Source of the DNA: Spongiimicrobium salis
Lineage (GTDB): Bacteria > Bacteroidota > Bacteroidia > Flavobacteriales > Flavobacteriaceae
Direction of reading: 5' to 3'
Length of the DNA stretch: 64,000 nucleotides
Assembly (NCBI RefSeq): GCF_043678055.1
Contig: NZ_JBHEQA010000002.1
Span: 1,054,001 to 1,118,000, forward strand
A program made the translations under genes and the position numbers. Positions 44,188 to 53,532 of the stretch are shown piece by piece. The notes beneath the pieces are model-generated. The model was not told where the DNA came from, searched no databases, and was given only the letters and a program-made list of their open reading frames with translations. Each line of letters begins with the position of its first letter. The stretch's first letter is position 1.

Positions 44188-47100
44188 TTATTTGGGTATT
44201 TTGGTCTTATGTACCAGCTTGATCAAGCTATCGTTGCCGATGTAGGTTTCAGCAGGAGGGGCCTTTTTGGAATTTGCTGGTGTAGGTGGCAAAACAGGCT
44301 TTTTTTCTTGTTTCTCCTCTTTCTTTTTCTTTGCAAAAACCTTGTTCATCAATTCTTTGAAGGTATCAAAATCTACTTCATAAGACAACCCTACTCCTTG
44401 CGTATATCCTTGGCGATCTGCCAAAAACTGTTGGATCTCATTTTCCCTATTGAACACCTTTGCACTGAGCGTTCCTTCTTCGTTCAGAAGAATTTGTAGT
44501 TCGGCATCTCCGGCCACCACAGTTTCACTTACTCCTCCGACCGGAACTCCAAACTTCCCATTAAATAAAAGACGATCACTTATTTTAGTGCTGATATTAA
44601 CGCCTATCCTACTTTCTGTTTGCACATCTGTGGTAGGGTCAAGAATGGCTTGATCATAGGAAACACCCCAATTTAAATTTTCGTTATCCCCAGAAAGCAA
44701 TTGATTGAGATAACTGTTTGCAGACTGAATCAAGTTCCCGGTCAGCGCTTGTTGGTTAATACCACTTCTATCGTTAACAAATGTACCTTGTCCCAAAAGA
44801 AAAAATGCATTTCGCTCTTCTACCGTGGGGTCTTGTAAACGGTACTCCAATTCCGATTGCACAATGGAGTTGGTTCCAGGGAATTCAATATTAAAGTCAA
44901 TCGTAGGTTTTTCCAATTCTTCGGTCAAATGTACTACCACATTTGTTGGAATACGTCTGGTATAGCCTGAATTGTCTAACAAAGGTGCCGGATTGGCTTC
45001 CAAGGAATATACAGCTTCCATATTGAGTTGAGCCGCCAAGGGGTCTCCTTCCCAGAGGATGGTCCCTCCTGGTTTTACGCTAAAGGTTTTATCTATAAAT
45101 CCGCCAAACCTATAGTTGTAGGTTCCTGTTACCACAACAAATTCCCCTTCCATCTCAAATTTCCCGTTGGTATTGATCTCTATGGACAATATGCCCTCTC
45201 CTGTCCCTTTTAAGGAACTGCCTGTTTTAGGGTCTACTACGATCTCTACTTCGGCGTCTGAAGTAACGTCTAAATCAAAAGAAAGCTCTAAACCCTGATA
45301 CTCTTCAAGGGTACGCTGTTGTTCAATAGTTTTTACCGTATTTTTATCCACGAAACTAATAAAGGAATAATCCCCTACACTAGCCACATCACTAATAGGG
45401 ATTTTTAGGGAAGTCCCACGAGCGGTAGCACCTTCCACTTCGATATTCAAGGCCTGGGCAGGACCATATATTCTCCCTGTTCCATTTAAAAATCCGGTTC
45501 CGTAATAGAGCGATTCTTCTTCCAATTCCGTATTGAGAATCAGGAAACGGTCTTCATTGGTATCTACATTTAAATTCATATACCAATCCCCAAACGCATA
45601 ATGATTGATTGTACCATTTAAAGTAGCCCTAGTATTCTCTGCAATATCCGAAAGACGAATATCCTGAAAATTAAAGGTTTGATCATAAAGCACCACTCTG
45701 GAGTTATTGGCAAAGTCATAATCTACATTGAGATATGGGATGGCAATCCCCGCATTATTCAGGTTAAGAATGCCATTAAAATCAGGATTGTTTATATCGC
45801 CCTGTATTCGTGCACTTCCATCCAAACTCCCTCTAATATTTGTAATCACCCCTTCCCCTAAAGGACTAAAAGGTTCTAAACTAAACCCACTAAAGTTGGC
45901 CAATAGGTCAGTTTTTGGTGTATCTCCCCTATTGGTAATCTTCCCAATAACACTCAATTTTTCCAATCCTTCCTGTACCAACTGCGAATTCACTGCAAAT
46001 TCGGTCAAATCCCGATTTCCCAAAATACCAATAGTTAAATCTCCCAATCCTTGGTCGTTTACTGATAAGTCCGAAATATTAAGGTTTGAAGAAGGTAAAT
46101 ATTGGTTGTCCTTTTGATAGATATTCAACGTTCCGTTGACCTCCCCTTTGAGGCGCAAACTATCTATTTCTGGAGTAATTTTATCCAGAGATACAATTTT
46201 AAACTGCAGTTGCAAGTCTTTATAAGTAGAATCTGCCAATTGTCCCCGCAGTTTTATTTGCTCTTCCACACTATTGTTCATCACAATCTCTTCGATATAG
46301 ATACTATCCAAGGTTTTATTGATAATAACTTTATTTTTGGAATCGCCATTTTTATTCAACACCCAGGTATTGCCCTTAAAGTTCACATCTGATTTTTTCA
46401 GTCCTATGACCGATTTATTATCTTTATTGAAGGTGTGATAGAAATTCAGATTATAGCTGTCATTATAGGTACTTCCGCCTTTGAATTCCGTTCTAAAGAA
46501 GAGGGTATCTTTTAAGGTCGTATTGATAAGACTAAAGTCCTTTACATCGTAATAGTTTGTAGAAAGGGCATCTACCGACACAAAAGTATTATACAGGGCA
46601 TTTTTATTATCTACTTTAACATCTATATTTCTTAATTCGTTTCCATAGGCCTCTATACTTGGAGATTTAAATGTTAGTTTAAAATCTCCTTCATCGGCAA
46701 CGATATTTCCCTTGATGAAGGTATTGGGATCAAATTTTACTTCGGGAAGGAATACATCTACAATTTTATTGTAAATCTTAAAATTAAAATCGATGTGTTG
46801 CCCTGAGGATATTTCAAAAGGTCTGTAGTTGGTATAAATACTCCCGATGGAGTTTTGTACAAGTTTACCCAGTTCATTTACTTTGAACTTCCCTTTCATA
46901 TAACCCGTGATAATATCGGGGGAATTAATTTTTACCGACCTGATGGAGTCGTTTTCAAAGGAAGAGGATATCTTGAAATCATCAAAGTAGTACGTATCGC
47001 TTCCATTGTTGAAATTGGTCTTGGTAAATTTGATATCACCAATAATATTATCTAGCGAATTCCCCGTAATATCCATATTGACGTTTCCTTTGAAAATGGA

Positions 47101-48672
47101 TACACTATCATTGATAAAATTCAATTTCTTCAAATCTGCATAGTCTACGGAAGCAATAAAATTGAAGTTGTTATCCTTTCCATGCCCAAAATCTGCCAGT
47201 CCTTTAAAATCTAATTTCAAATTCTCATCATTACTGATCAACGACCCATCAAAAAGTTGTTCTTTGATAATACCGGAAACCTTGAGGTTTTTATAGTCGT
47301 ATCCGTTAAAGCGAATGGAATATACCTCTCCTATTACCTCGGTATTCAGGTTTTCCTGAGCTACACCTTTTCCATCGACATTGAAATCCAAAGAAGTTTT
47401 CCCAAATTGATCATCATCCAAAAAATCTCCAATATCGAAATCAATAAAGGAGACAAAGCCTTTATATGAGGCGTTATCAATTTGATCGATATCCGTAAGT
47501 TCCAAATCAGAATAACTGCTCCCTATAGCCGTATTGATATTTACCCTTGATATTATGGAGCTTTCTGTTATCTGTGCATCTCCCCTAACGGTGAACTGCC
47601 CCAGTTTTTTAAATAAAGAAGGCAGGGAATTTCCGAGAATATTGGGCAAAAGTGAGCGCAATTGATAATAACTGGTGGTAATATTCTTGATTTTAGCATC
47701 TACTAAAAACGGATTTTTACTGGAAAACAGGTTTTTAAAATTAAAATCCCCTCGAATACCGGTATTGTCTGACTGTAAAAAAAGAGATTCCGCATGTAAA
47801 TCGTTCAGCACTCCATTGATTCCACTGGAAAATATGACTTCTTTCCCTTTTCCAAATTCATTGTACAGCAAATTCACTTCATCCAATGCCACAACGGATT
47901 CTTCGAAATTGCCGGTCAGCTCTACTTTATCCAAGAAATTGGCAAAATCTTCCCGATTATAATCAAAAACCAAATCTCCTTTAATTTTGGAAGCATTGGT
48001 TGCAATACGAAGAGAATCAAATCGCATCTGTTCCTTTGTATATTTGAAATCCGTACGCATTTCCTTGACCCGGAGCCCTCTTTTATCATCAAAGGACAAT
48101 TGGGTAATATTGGATGTCACTTCTGGTCCTAAGATGCCAAAGTCTTTTGCGATGATATTCAGCTTTGTAAAGTCTAAACTTTCCGGATTCTCATTGTTTT
48201 CATCGGAGAGTGTAAACTTGCTATTTTGAATATTGATCTCTTCTGCTTTGAATAAGAATGGCGGAGTCCCCGGTTTTCTGGGAGTACCATCATCTAATTT
48301 GTCTATAAAGAAGCCCAGATTGGAATCTTCCGCTCCCTGATAGGTCTTTAACTTAAAGCGCAGCTGATCAACGTCTATATCCCCAAATTCCAGTTTTCCG
48401 TTCATCAAATTATTGACATTGAGAATAGAAGTGGTCAATTCGTTAATATAGAAAAGGGTGTCCTTTTTATAATCTTCTACATAGATTCCCTTCAAGGAGG
48501 TGTCCCATGAGATCAGGGACACTTTTAAGCGATCAATGTTGATATTGGTCCCAAACTCTTCATTGATAGAATCTGTTGCATAACGGGCAAACCGGGTCTG
48601 CACAGCTGGAATGGACAAGATAATAGTGCTCAGAACACATATCAGCAGGAGTACCAATAGTATTCTAATCAA
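44188..48672 (-). CDS. TamB-like translocation and assembly module protein (1494 aa)
   Basis: A single N-terminal membrane anchor (about 2-24) is followed by more than 1100 residues of repetitive beta-strands of the AsmA/TamB type (for example NINIDRLKVSLI, LEFGDIDVDQLRFKL). The C-terminal 400 residues hold the DUF490/TamB domain: GTGRIYGPAQALNIEVEGATARGT, FEMEGEFVVVTGTYNYRFGG, FSVKPGGTILWEGDPLAAQLN and YRLQDPTVEERNAFFLL. TamB bridges inner and outer membrane and takes part in outer-membrane protein or lipid traffic. It is divergent from tsaD, 71 bp apart, and probably monocistronic. Confidence 0.88.
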   Translation of the reverse strand: MIRILLVLLLICVLSTIILSIPAVQTRFARYATDSINEEFGTNINIDRLKVSLISWDTSLKGIYVEDYKKDTLFYINELTTSILNVNNLMNGKLEFGDIDVDQLRFKLKTYQGAEDSNLGFFIDKLDDGTPRKPGTPPFLFKAEEINIQNSKFTLSDENNENPESLDFTKLNIIAKDFGILGPEVTSNITQLSFDDKRGLRVKEMRTDFKYTKEQMRFDSLRIATNASKIKGDLVFDYNREDFANFLDKVELTGNFEESVVALDEVNLLYNEFGKGKEVIFSSGINGVLNDLHAESLFLQSDNTGIRGDFNFKNLFSSKNPFLVDAKIKNITTSYYQLRSLLPNILGNSLPSLFKKLGQFTVRGDAQITESSIISRVNINTAIGSSYSDLELTDIDQIDNASYKGFVSFIDFDIGDFLDDDQFGKTSLDFNVDGKGVAQENLNTEVIGEVYSIRFNGYDYKNLKVSGIIKEQLFDGSLISNDENLKLDFKGLADFGHGKDNNFNFIASVDYADLKKLNFINDSVSIFKGNVNMDITGNSLDNIIGDIKFTKTNFNNGSDTYYFDDFKISSSFENDSIRSVKINSPDIITGYMKGKFKVNELGKLVQNSIGSIYTNYRPFEISSGQHIDFNFKIYNKIVDVFLPEVKFDPNTFIKGNIVADEGDFKLTFKSPSIEAYGNELRNIDVKVDNKNALYNTFVSVDALSTNYYDVKDFSLINTTLKDTLFFRTEFKGGSTYNDSYNLNFYHTFNKDNKSVIGLKKSDVNFKGNTWVLNKNGDSKNKVIINKTLDSIYIEEIVMNNSVEEQIKLRGQLADSTYKDLQLQFKIVSLDKITPEIDSLRLKGEVNGTLNIYQKDNQYLPSSNLNISDLSVNDQGLGDLTIGILGNRDLTEFAVNSQLVQEGLEKLSVIGKITNRGDTPKTDLLANFSGFSLEPFSPLGEGVITNIRGSLDGSARIQGDINNPDFNGILNLNNAGIAIPYLNVDYDFANNSRVVLYDQTFNFQDIRLSDIAENTRATLNGTINHYAFGDWYMNLNVDTNEDRFLILNTELEEESLYYGTGFLNGTGRIYGPAQALNIEVEGATARGTSLKIPISDVASVGDYSFISFVDKNTVKTIEQQRTLEEYQGLELSFDLDVTSDAEVEIVVDPKTGSSLKGTGEGILSIEINTNGKFEMEGEFVVVTGTYNYRFGGFIDKTFSVKPGGTILWEGDPLAAQLNMEAVYSLEANPAPLLDNSGYTRRIPTNVVVHLTEELEKPTIDFNIEFPGTNSIVQSELEYRLQDPTVEERNAFFLLGQGTFVNDRSGINQQALTGNLIQSANSYLNQLLSGDNENLNWGVSYDQAILDPTTDVQTESRIGVNISTKISDRLLFNGKFGVPVGGVSETVVAGDAELQILLNEEGTLSAKVFNRENEIQQFLADRQGYTQGVGLSYEVDFDTFKELMNKVFAKKKKEEKQEKKPVLPPTPANSKKAPPAETYIGNDSLIKLVHKTKIPK

Positions 48673-48687
48673 TATTTTTCTTAGTTT

Positions 48688-48716
48688 TTTGATAGGGCTT
48701 TTATGTTTTACCTTTG
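48688..48716 (+). promoter_or_regulatory. tsaD promoter (TTTG, 17 bases, TACCTTTG)
   Basis: TTTG at 48688-48691 and TACCTTTG at 48709-48716 fit the Bacteroidota promoter consensus with a spacing of 17. The transcript would begin near 48722, about 20 bases before the GTG at 48744. It also rules out the TTG at 48714 as a start, since that lies in the -7 box. Confidence 0.68.
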
Positions 48717-48743
48717 TGTATTCAAATTTTATTCCAAACTGAG

Positions 48744-49769
48744 GTGGAAAACAAAACTATTTATATTCTTGCCATAGAATCGTCATGTGATGATACTTCT
48801 GCGGCGATACTTTCTAACAATAAAAAATTGAGCAATGTCGTGGCAACACAGGAAATCCATGAGCAATATGGGGGTGTTGTTCCCGAATTGGCATCCAGGG
48901 CACACCAGCAAAATATTGTTCCGGTAGTCCACCAAGCATTGGTCAAGGCAAATATCGATAAAAAACAGTTATCCGCCATAGCTTTTACCCGTGGACCTGG
49001 ACTAATGGGTTCTTTACTGGTTGGCACTTCCTTCGCCAAATCCCTGGCTATGGGGCTACAAATTCCGCTTATTGAAGTAAATCATATGCAAGCGCATATT
49101 CTGGCCCATTTTATTGAGGAAGAAGGCATGACTCCTCCTCCATTCCCATTTTTGGCCATGACCATTAGTGGGGGACATACACAGATTGTTCAGGTAAACA
49201 ATCATTTCAATATGGAAATCTTGGGAGAAACCTTGGATGATGCGGTTGGGGAAGCCTATGATAAAAGTGCTAAAATACTAGGATTACCTTATCCTGGAGG
49301 TCCTTTGATCGATAAGTATGCACAAGCCGGAAATCCGAAAGCTTTTCCTTTCCCGAAGCCAAAGGTTGGGGATTTAAATTTTAGTTTTAGCGGCCTAAAA
49401 ACCAGTATTTTATATTTCATTCAACGGGAAACCAAAAAAGATCCCGACTTCATTAAGAAACATAGGGATGATATCTGTGCTTCTATTCAATACACTATAG
49501 TCGGTATTCTTATGGATAAGCTAAAAAAAGCAGTAAAACAGACCGGAATCACACATATTGCCATTGGAGGTGGCGTTTCGGCAAATTCAGGCATTCGCCA
49601 TGCGTTGAAAGCTGCAGAAAAAAATTGGGGATGGACGAGTTATATCCCCAAATTTGAATATTGCACGGATAATGCTGCAATGATCGGGATTGTAGGCTAT
49701 CTTAAATTTATGGAAGGTACCTTTGCCGATCAAAGTATAACTGCCAAGGCCAGATATGTCATAGGATAA
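48744..49769 (+). CDS. tsaD: tRNA N6-adenosine threonylcarbamoyltransferase TsaD (341 aa)
   Basis: Transfers the threonylcarbamoyl group to A37 of tRNAs that read ANN codons. Seen: ILAIESSCDDTSAAIL at the start, ASRAHQQNIVPVV, FTRGPGLMGSLLVG, the metal site VNHMQAHILAHF, TISGGHTQI, LDDAVGEAYDK and AIGGGVSANSGIR. The start is taken as GTG 48744, which gives the normal length of about 340 and the usual N-terminus; a promoter box covers the alternative upstream TTG. The downstream genes are TfoX-N and rsmE on the same strand. Confidence 0.95.
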   Translation: MENKTIYILAIESSCDDTSAAILSNNKKLSNVVATQEIHEQYGGVVPELASRAHQQNIVPVVHQALVKANIDKKQLSAIAFTRGPGLMGSLLVGTSFAKSLAMGLQIPLIEVNHMQAHILAHFIEEEGMTPPPFPFLAMTISGGHTQIVQVNNHFNMEILGETLDDAVGEAYDKSAKILGLPYPGGPLIDKYAQAGNPKAFPFPKPKVGDLNFSFSGLKTSILYFIQRETKKDPDFIKKHRDDICASIQYTIVGILMDKLKKAVKQTGITHIAIGGGVSANSGIRHALKAAEKNWGWTSYIPKFEYCTDNAAMIGIVGYLKFMEGTFADQSITAKARYVIG

Positions 49770-49816
49770 TTCATGAATTGCCAACCTAATCAAACAAGTA
49801 TTTAAAAATTAGTTTT

Positions 49817-50143
49817 ATGTCCCTTACCGAAGATTTAGCACGCCGGGTACGTACATCCATTGCCTTGTTTCCCGAAACATTTACGGAGAAAAAAATGTTT
49901 GGGGGCATTTCTTTTCTATACCAGGGTAAAATGACAGTGGGGGTGTTAAAAAATGATTTGGCGGTACGCTTGGTTTCAACGAAGATGGACGAATTGCTTC
50001 AATTGCCTTATGTGCGTCCTATGGATTTTACAAAACGCCCTATGAAAGAGTTTATATATGTATCTTCCGAAGGTTTTAAAACAGAAGAACAACTATTACA
50101 ATGGATTACCCTAGGCCTAGAACATGCAAAAAGTAAACTATAG
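49817..50143 (+). CDS. TfoX/Sxy N-terminal domain protein (108 aa)
   Basis: Seen: KKMFGGISFLYQGKMTVGVLKNDLAVRL near 27-54, which is the TfoX_N signature, followed by MDFTKRPMKEFIYVSSEGF and a C-terminal helix LLQWITLGLEHAKS. The C-terminal domain of the competence regulator is absent, as in most free-standing Bacteroidota members, and the role there is not known. It lies five bases before rsmE, so the two are cotranscribed. Confidence 0.85.
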   Translation: MSLTEDLARRVRTSIALFPETFTEKKMFGGISFLYQGKMTVGVLKNDLAVRLVSTKMDELLQLPYVRPMDFTKRPMKEFIYVSSEGFKTEEQLLQWITLGLEHAKSKL

Positions 50144-50148
50144 CATCT

Positions 50149-50859
50149 ATGCAATTATTTTATAGTCCAGAAATACAACCTGGAGATTCCGAGTTCACTT
50201 TTTCTTCGGAGGAAAGCAAACATATTGTCCGGGTTTTGCGAAAAAAAGAAAATGACATTGTACATATTACCGACGGTAAAGGACACTTGTTCGAAGCTGT
50301 AATCATGGTTGCCGATGCCAAAAGATGTAGTATTAAGATACTACAGCTTGAACAACAAAAGGGAAAAGATTATCGCTTACATCTGGTAGTTGCCCCAACA
50401 AAAATGAATGATCGTTTCGAATGGTTCCTAGAAAAAGCAACCGAAATAGGGGTTCATGAAATTACGCCTGTTATTTGTGATCATTCGGAGCGCAAAGTTA
50501 TTAAGATGGCCCGTATGGAAAAAGTGGTGCAAACGGCTATGAAACAATCCCTACGCACTTTTTTACCACAATTAAATCCTCCAATAGCTTTCAGCGCATT
50601 TATGGCTCTTCCGCATACCGGACAATTATTTATCGCCCATTGTGAGGAAGGAAACAAAAAAGAACTCAAAAATCAGCTTTCCAGCCAGTCTGAAGGCACT
50701 ATTTTGATTGGACCGGAAGGGGATTTTTCTTCTAAAGAAATAACTCTGGCGCTGGAAAAGGGCTTTGTTCCCGTTTCCTTGGGAGAACATAGATTACGAA
50801 CGGAAACTGCAGCTATTGTAGCATGTACAACAGCTAGCTTTGTAAATATGTCTTCCTAA
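50149..50859 (+). CDS. rsmE: 16S rRNA (uracil1498-N3)-methyltransferase RsmE (236 aa)
   Basis: SPOUT-fold methyltransferase. An N-terminal PUA-like domain (EESKHIVRVLRKKENDIVHITDGKGHLFEA) is followed by the knotted domain with APTKMNDRFEWFLEKATEIGVHEITP, CDHSERK, LIGPEGDFSSKEI and SLGEHRLRTETAAIVA, all of them hallmarks of RsmE. Length is normal for the family. Its 3' end overlaps the T-run of the terminator that serves the convergent DUF1223 gene. Confidence 0.95.
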   Translation: MQLFYSPEIQPGDSEFTFSSEESKHIVRVLRKKENDIVHITDGKGHLFEAVIMVADAKRCSIKILQLEQQKGKDYRLHLVVAPTKMNDRFEWFLEKATEIGVHEITPVICDHSERKVIKMARMEKVVQTAMKQSLRTFLPQLNPPIAFSAFMALPHTGQLFIAHCEEGNKKELKNQLSSQSEGTILIGPEGDFSSKEITLALEKGFVPVSLGEHRLRTETAAIVACTTASFVNMSS

Positions 50860-50902
50860 AAAAAAATTCCGCACTCCCTCGACTGGTGAGGAAATGCGGA
50901 AT
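50858..50902 (-). terminator. Rho-independent terminator of the DUF1223 gene
   Basis: ATTCCGCA (50866-50873) and TGCGGAAT (50895-50902) form a stem, extended inside by CCTC/GAGG. On the minus strand it is followed by a run of nine T (50866-50858). It lies 41 bases behind the stop of the DUF1223 gene; there is no T-run on the plus side, so it is not an obvious terminator for rsmE. Confidence 0.8.
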
Positions 50903-50943
50903 AGCAATCCAAAACTAAACACAAACAAACTTCGTTTATATCT

Positions 50944-51741
50944 TTAGTGCTTTATACGCTGTTTTGAGGCTGCCGTAATATCATAGGCGTTGTTTTCTAC
51001 AAATACCATTAATTGAATAGCTTCATTAGGTCTCACAATATTTGGAATTTCAATCGAAGCCGATCCATTGTTCGTTGAAATACTGGAATATTTCTCGGCC
51101 ACTACAATATTGCTATTGGTCAATGTTCTATTTCTGTTTTCCCCCCTTTTAACTTGTGTAGTTCTCTCATCGAGGACCAACACCGCCTTTATATTTTTTC
51201 CTGAGATATCTCCAAGAATGTCATAATCAAATTGCACCGTCTTAGCTGATGTTTTTACATTTTTCAGGCTTATTTTATTAGAAGCCTTCTTCTTTTTGTA
51301 AGCGTTGATCCTGTTATACATCTTACTGCTACTTGATCCCACAAAATGTTCTTGCCCGTTTACTACCAATTGAGGGGTATAATTACTTCTACTTCTAAAC
51401 TTGATATTATAATTGCGTTGCTTATTGGTATATGCCGCTTTGCTAAACGGATCTTCCCAACCTATGTAATTCCAATAATCCACATGATAGGATAAAGCAT
51501 AGACCTCTTCTTTATATTGCTTCTTCACTTTATTCAACAATACATCTGCAGAGGGGCAACTGGAACAACCCTGGGAGGTAAATAATTCCAAAACCACAAA
51601 AGGCTCATATACATCAAATTCAGAAGCTGCCGCTTCTGTCGCTCCTACTTCAGCAGAATCTGTCCCGATTTCCAGAGAGCTAAAGGCCATAAAACCAAAA
51701 CTAAAAAGAACAATTGCGAAGACTATGATTTTTTTAAACAT
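50944..51741 (-). CDS. DUF1223 secreted thioredoxin-like protein (265 aa)
   Basis: Signal peptide in the first 20-25 residues. The thioredoxin-fold motif VVLELFTSQGCSSCPSADVLL at about 47-67 holds a CxxC (CSSC), and ALSYHVDYWNYIGWEDPFS and NYTPQLVVNGQEHFVGS are the usual DUF1223 signatures. The C-terminal 100 residues are beta-rich, and may bind substrate. The family is probably a periplasmic redox protein; function is not established. It has its own strong terminator and is divergent from the DUF4159 gene. Confidence 0.88.
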   Translation of the reverse strand: MFKKIIVFAIVLFSFGFMAFSSLEIGTDSAEVGATEAAASEFDVYEPFVVLELFTSQGCSSCPSADVLLNKVKKQYKEEVYALSYHVDYWNYIGWEDPFSKAAYTNKQRNYNIKFRSRSNYTPQLVVNGQEHFVGSSSSKMYNRINAYKKKKASNKISLKNVKTSAKTVQFDYDILGDISGKNIKAVLVLDERTTQVKRGENRNRTLTNSNIVVAEKYSSISTNNGSASIEIPNIVRPNEAIQLMVFVENNAYDITAASKQRIKH

Positions 51742-51750
51742 GAGATTTAT

Positions 51751-51758
51751 TACATTTG
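51751..51758 (+). promoter_or_regulatory. Possible -7 element (TACATTTG) for the DUF4159 gene
   Basis: A full match to TAnnTTTG, 24 bases before ATG 51783, inside the divergent gap with the DUF1223 gene. The region at the -33 distance is T-rich but has no TTG. Confidence 0.38.
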
Positions 51759-51782
51759 AGTTATTTAATAGTTCGTAGCTCC

Positions 51783-52433
51783 ATGAAACAACTTACGTCC
51801 ACCATATGCATTTTAACTTTTTTTTTCGGTTTATCCGTATCCGCCCAGAAAATTGCCACCCTTAAATACAATGGAGGTGGAGATTGGTATTCCAATCCTA
51901 CGGCATTACCAAACCTGATCGCCTTCTGCAATAGAAATATTGGGACAACGATCACAACGAAACCTGAAACGGTAGAGGTGGGCAATACCGCTATTTTCCA
52001 ATATCCATTTTTACATATGACGGGACACGGCAATGTATTTTTCTCCCAAGAAGAGGCCGACAACCTCAGGACCTACCTTTTATCCGGTGGTTTTTTGCAT
52101 ATTGATGATAATTATGGGATGGAGCCATACCTTCGTAAAGAGCTCCCAAAAGTATTTCCAGACAAGGAATTGATAGAATTAGGGGCTGATCACCCTATTT
52201 TTCAACAAACCTATTCCTTCCCAGAAGGGCTTCCCAAAATCCATGAGCACGAAGGAAAACGTCCTCAGGCATTCGGAATATTTCACAACAACAGGCTTAT
52301 ACTCTTATTTACGTATGAAAGTGATTTAGGCGATGGTTGGGAAGATGAAGAAGTACATAACGATCCAGCTCCTATTCGCACCAAAGCACTGCAAATGGGT
52401 GCCAATATTATACAATACGCCTTTAAAAACTAG
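51783..52433 (+). CDS. DUF4159 secreted protein (216 aa)
   Basis: Signal peptide KQLTSTICILTFFFGLSVSAQ with cleavage after SAQ region. The mature part shows LKYNGGGDWYSNPTALPNL, YPFLHMTGHGNVFFS, LLSGGFLHIDDNYGMEPY, LGADHPIFQQTYSF and YESDLGDGWEDEEVH, all typical for DUF4159, a flavodoxin/GATase-like fold often near MoxR-von Willebrand or transport genes. ATG 51783 is preferred over TTG 51756, which overlaps a -7 box. The AI-2E gene starts three bases after it. Confidence 0.87.
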   Translation: MKQLTSTICILTFFFGLSVSAQKIATLKYNGGGDWYSNPTALPNLIAFCNRNIGTTITTKPETVEVGNTAIFQYPFLHMTGHGNVFFSQEEADNLRTYLLSGGFLHIDDNYGMEPYLRKELPKVFPDKELIELGADHPIFQQTYSFPEGLPKIHEHEGKRPQAFGIFHNNRLILLFTYESDLGDGWEDEEVHNDPAPIRTKALQMGANIIQYAFKN

Positions 52434-52436
52434 ACC

Positions 52437-53525
52437 ATGACTTCAAAAATTATTGCTAATGGCATTCTTAGAGCACTCGGTATTATTCTTGGGGTGGTAC
52501 TTTTGTGCTATTTTCTCTCCAAAATAAGTGCTGTACTTGTCTATATAGGCATCGCCGCTGTAGTTTCGCTTATAGGAAGGCCCATTGTACTTTTTCTGCG
52601 GAGACGTTTAAAATTTGCCAATACCCTAGCCGTTATTATCACCATGTTATTGCTAATTGGGGTTTTAATTGGAATCATTGCACTTTTCATTCCGCTCTTG
52701 GTACAACAAGGCCAAAATCTTTCCCTATTAAATATTGATGCCCTACAGGCCAATGTTGAAAATTTATACCAACAGATGACGAGCTATTTTGGCATTAGTT
52801 CTGCAGAAATTGAGGCCAATATCAAAGAGTCCAAATTCTTTGCGAATCTCGACTTTGGTTTTATCCCTAATTTTCTGAATTCGATTGTGGGGATTTTGGG
52901 AAGTTTAAGTGTCGGTTTGTTCTCTGTCCTGTTCATTATGTTTTTCTTTTTGAAAGACAGTAAACTGTTCGAAGAAGGACTTCTGGTACTTATTCCGAGT
53001 GGCAAGGAAGGTCGTTTTAAAAAATCGATCAACACCATCAAAGATCTGTTATCGCGCTACTTTGTTGGTCTGGTATTTCAAATCCTGATCCTCTTTATTA
53101 TTTACACTGTGGTATTGCTCATTTTTGGTATTAAAAATGCCATCGTAATTGCTTTTTTATGTGCCCTCTTAAATCTTATTCCCTACATAGGTCCCATGAT
53201 CGGTGGAGTGCTTATGTTGGTACTTTCCATGACCAGCAATTTAGGGGCCGATTTTAGCAGTGTTATTTTGCCAAAAACTACCTATGTCATGATTGGTTTT
53301 GTTATTGGACAATTGGTGGATAATTTCTTTTCCCAACCTTATATTTTTTCAAATAGCGTGAAGTCACATCCCTTGGAGATTTTCCTTGTGATTATCATAG
53401 GTGGATTATTATTTGGTGTAACCGGAATGATCATTGCCGTACCTGGATATACCGCTTTAAAGGTAATTTTAAAGGAATTTTTAGCGGAAAACAAGATTGT
53501 AAAGTCCTTGACCAAAAACTTATAG
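52437..53525 (+). CDS. AI-2E/PerM family transporter (362 aa)
   Basis: A membrane protein of the typical size with about eight segments arranged as in PerM: two pairs at the N-terminus (12-50, 65-88), a soluble helical part at about 90-140 (LQANVENLYQQMTSYFG), and the conserved C-terminal half with LLSRYFVGLVFQILILFIIY, LCALLNLIPYIGPMIGG and VDNFFSQPYIFSNSVKSHPLEIF. The substrate in Bacteroidota is unknown. It is cotranscribed with the DUF4159 gene and the methyltransferase gene behind it (seven bases). Confidence 0.88.
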   Translation: MTSKIIANGILRALGIILGVVLLCYFLSKISAVLVYIGIAAVVSLIGRPIVLFLRRRLKFANTLAVIITMLLLIGVLIGIIALFIPLLVQQGQNLSLLNIDALQANVENLYQQMTSYFGISSAEIEANIKESKFFANLDFGFIPNFLNSIVGILGSLSVGLFSVLFIMFFFLKDSKLFEEGLLVLIPSGKEGRFKKSINTIKDLLSRYFVGLVFQILILFIIYTVVLLIFGIKNAIVIAFLCALLNLIPYIGPMIGGVLMLVLSMTSNLGADFSSVILPKTTYVMIGFVIGQLVDNFFSQPYIFSNSVKSHPLEIFLVIIIGGLLFGVTGMIIAVPGYTALKVILKEFLAENKIVKSLTKNL

Positions 53526-53532
53526 TTTTACT

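Noticed and set aside
48714..48743. TTG start of tsaD at 48714
   Set aside because: It lies in the -7 promoter element; GTG 48744 gives the usual N-terminus and length.
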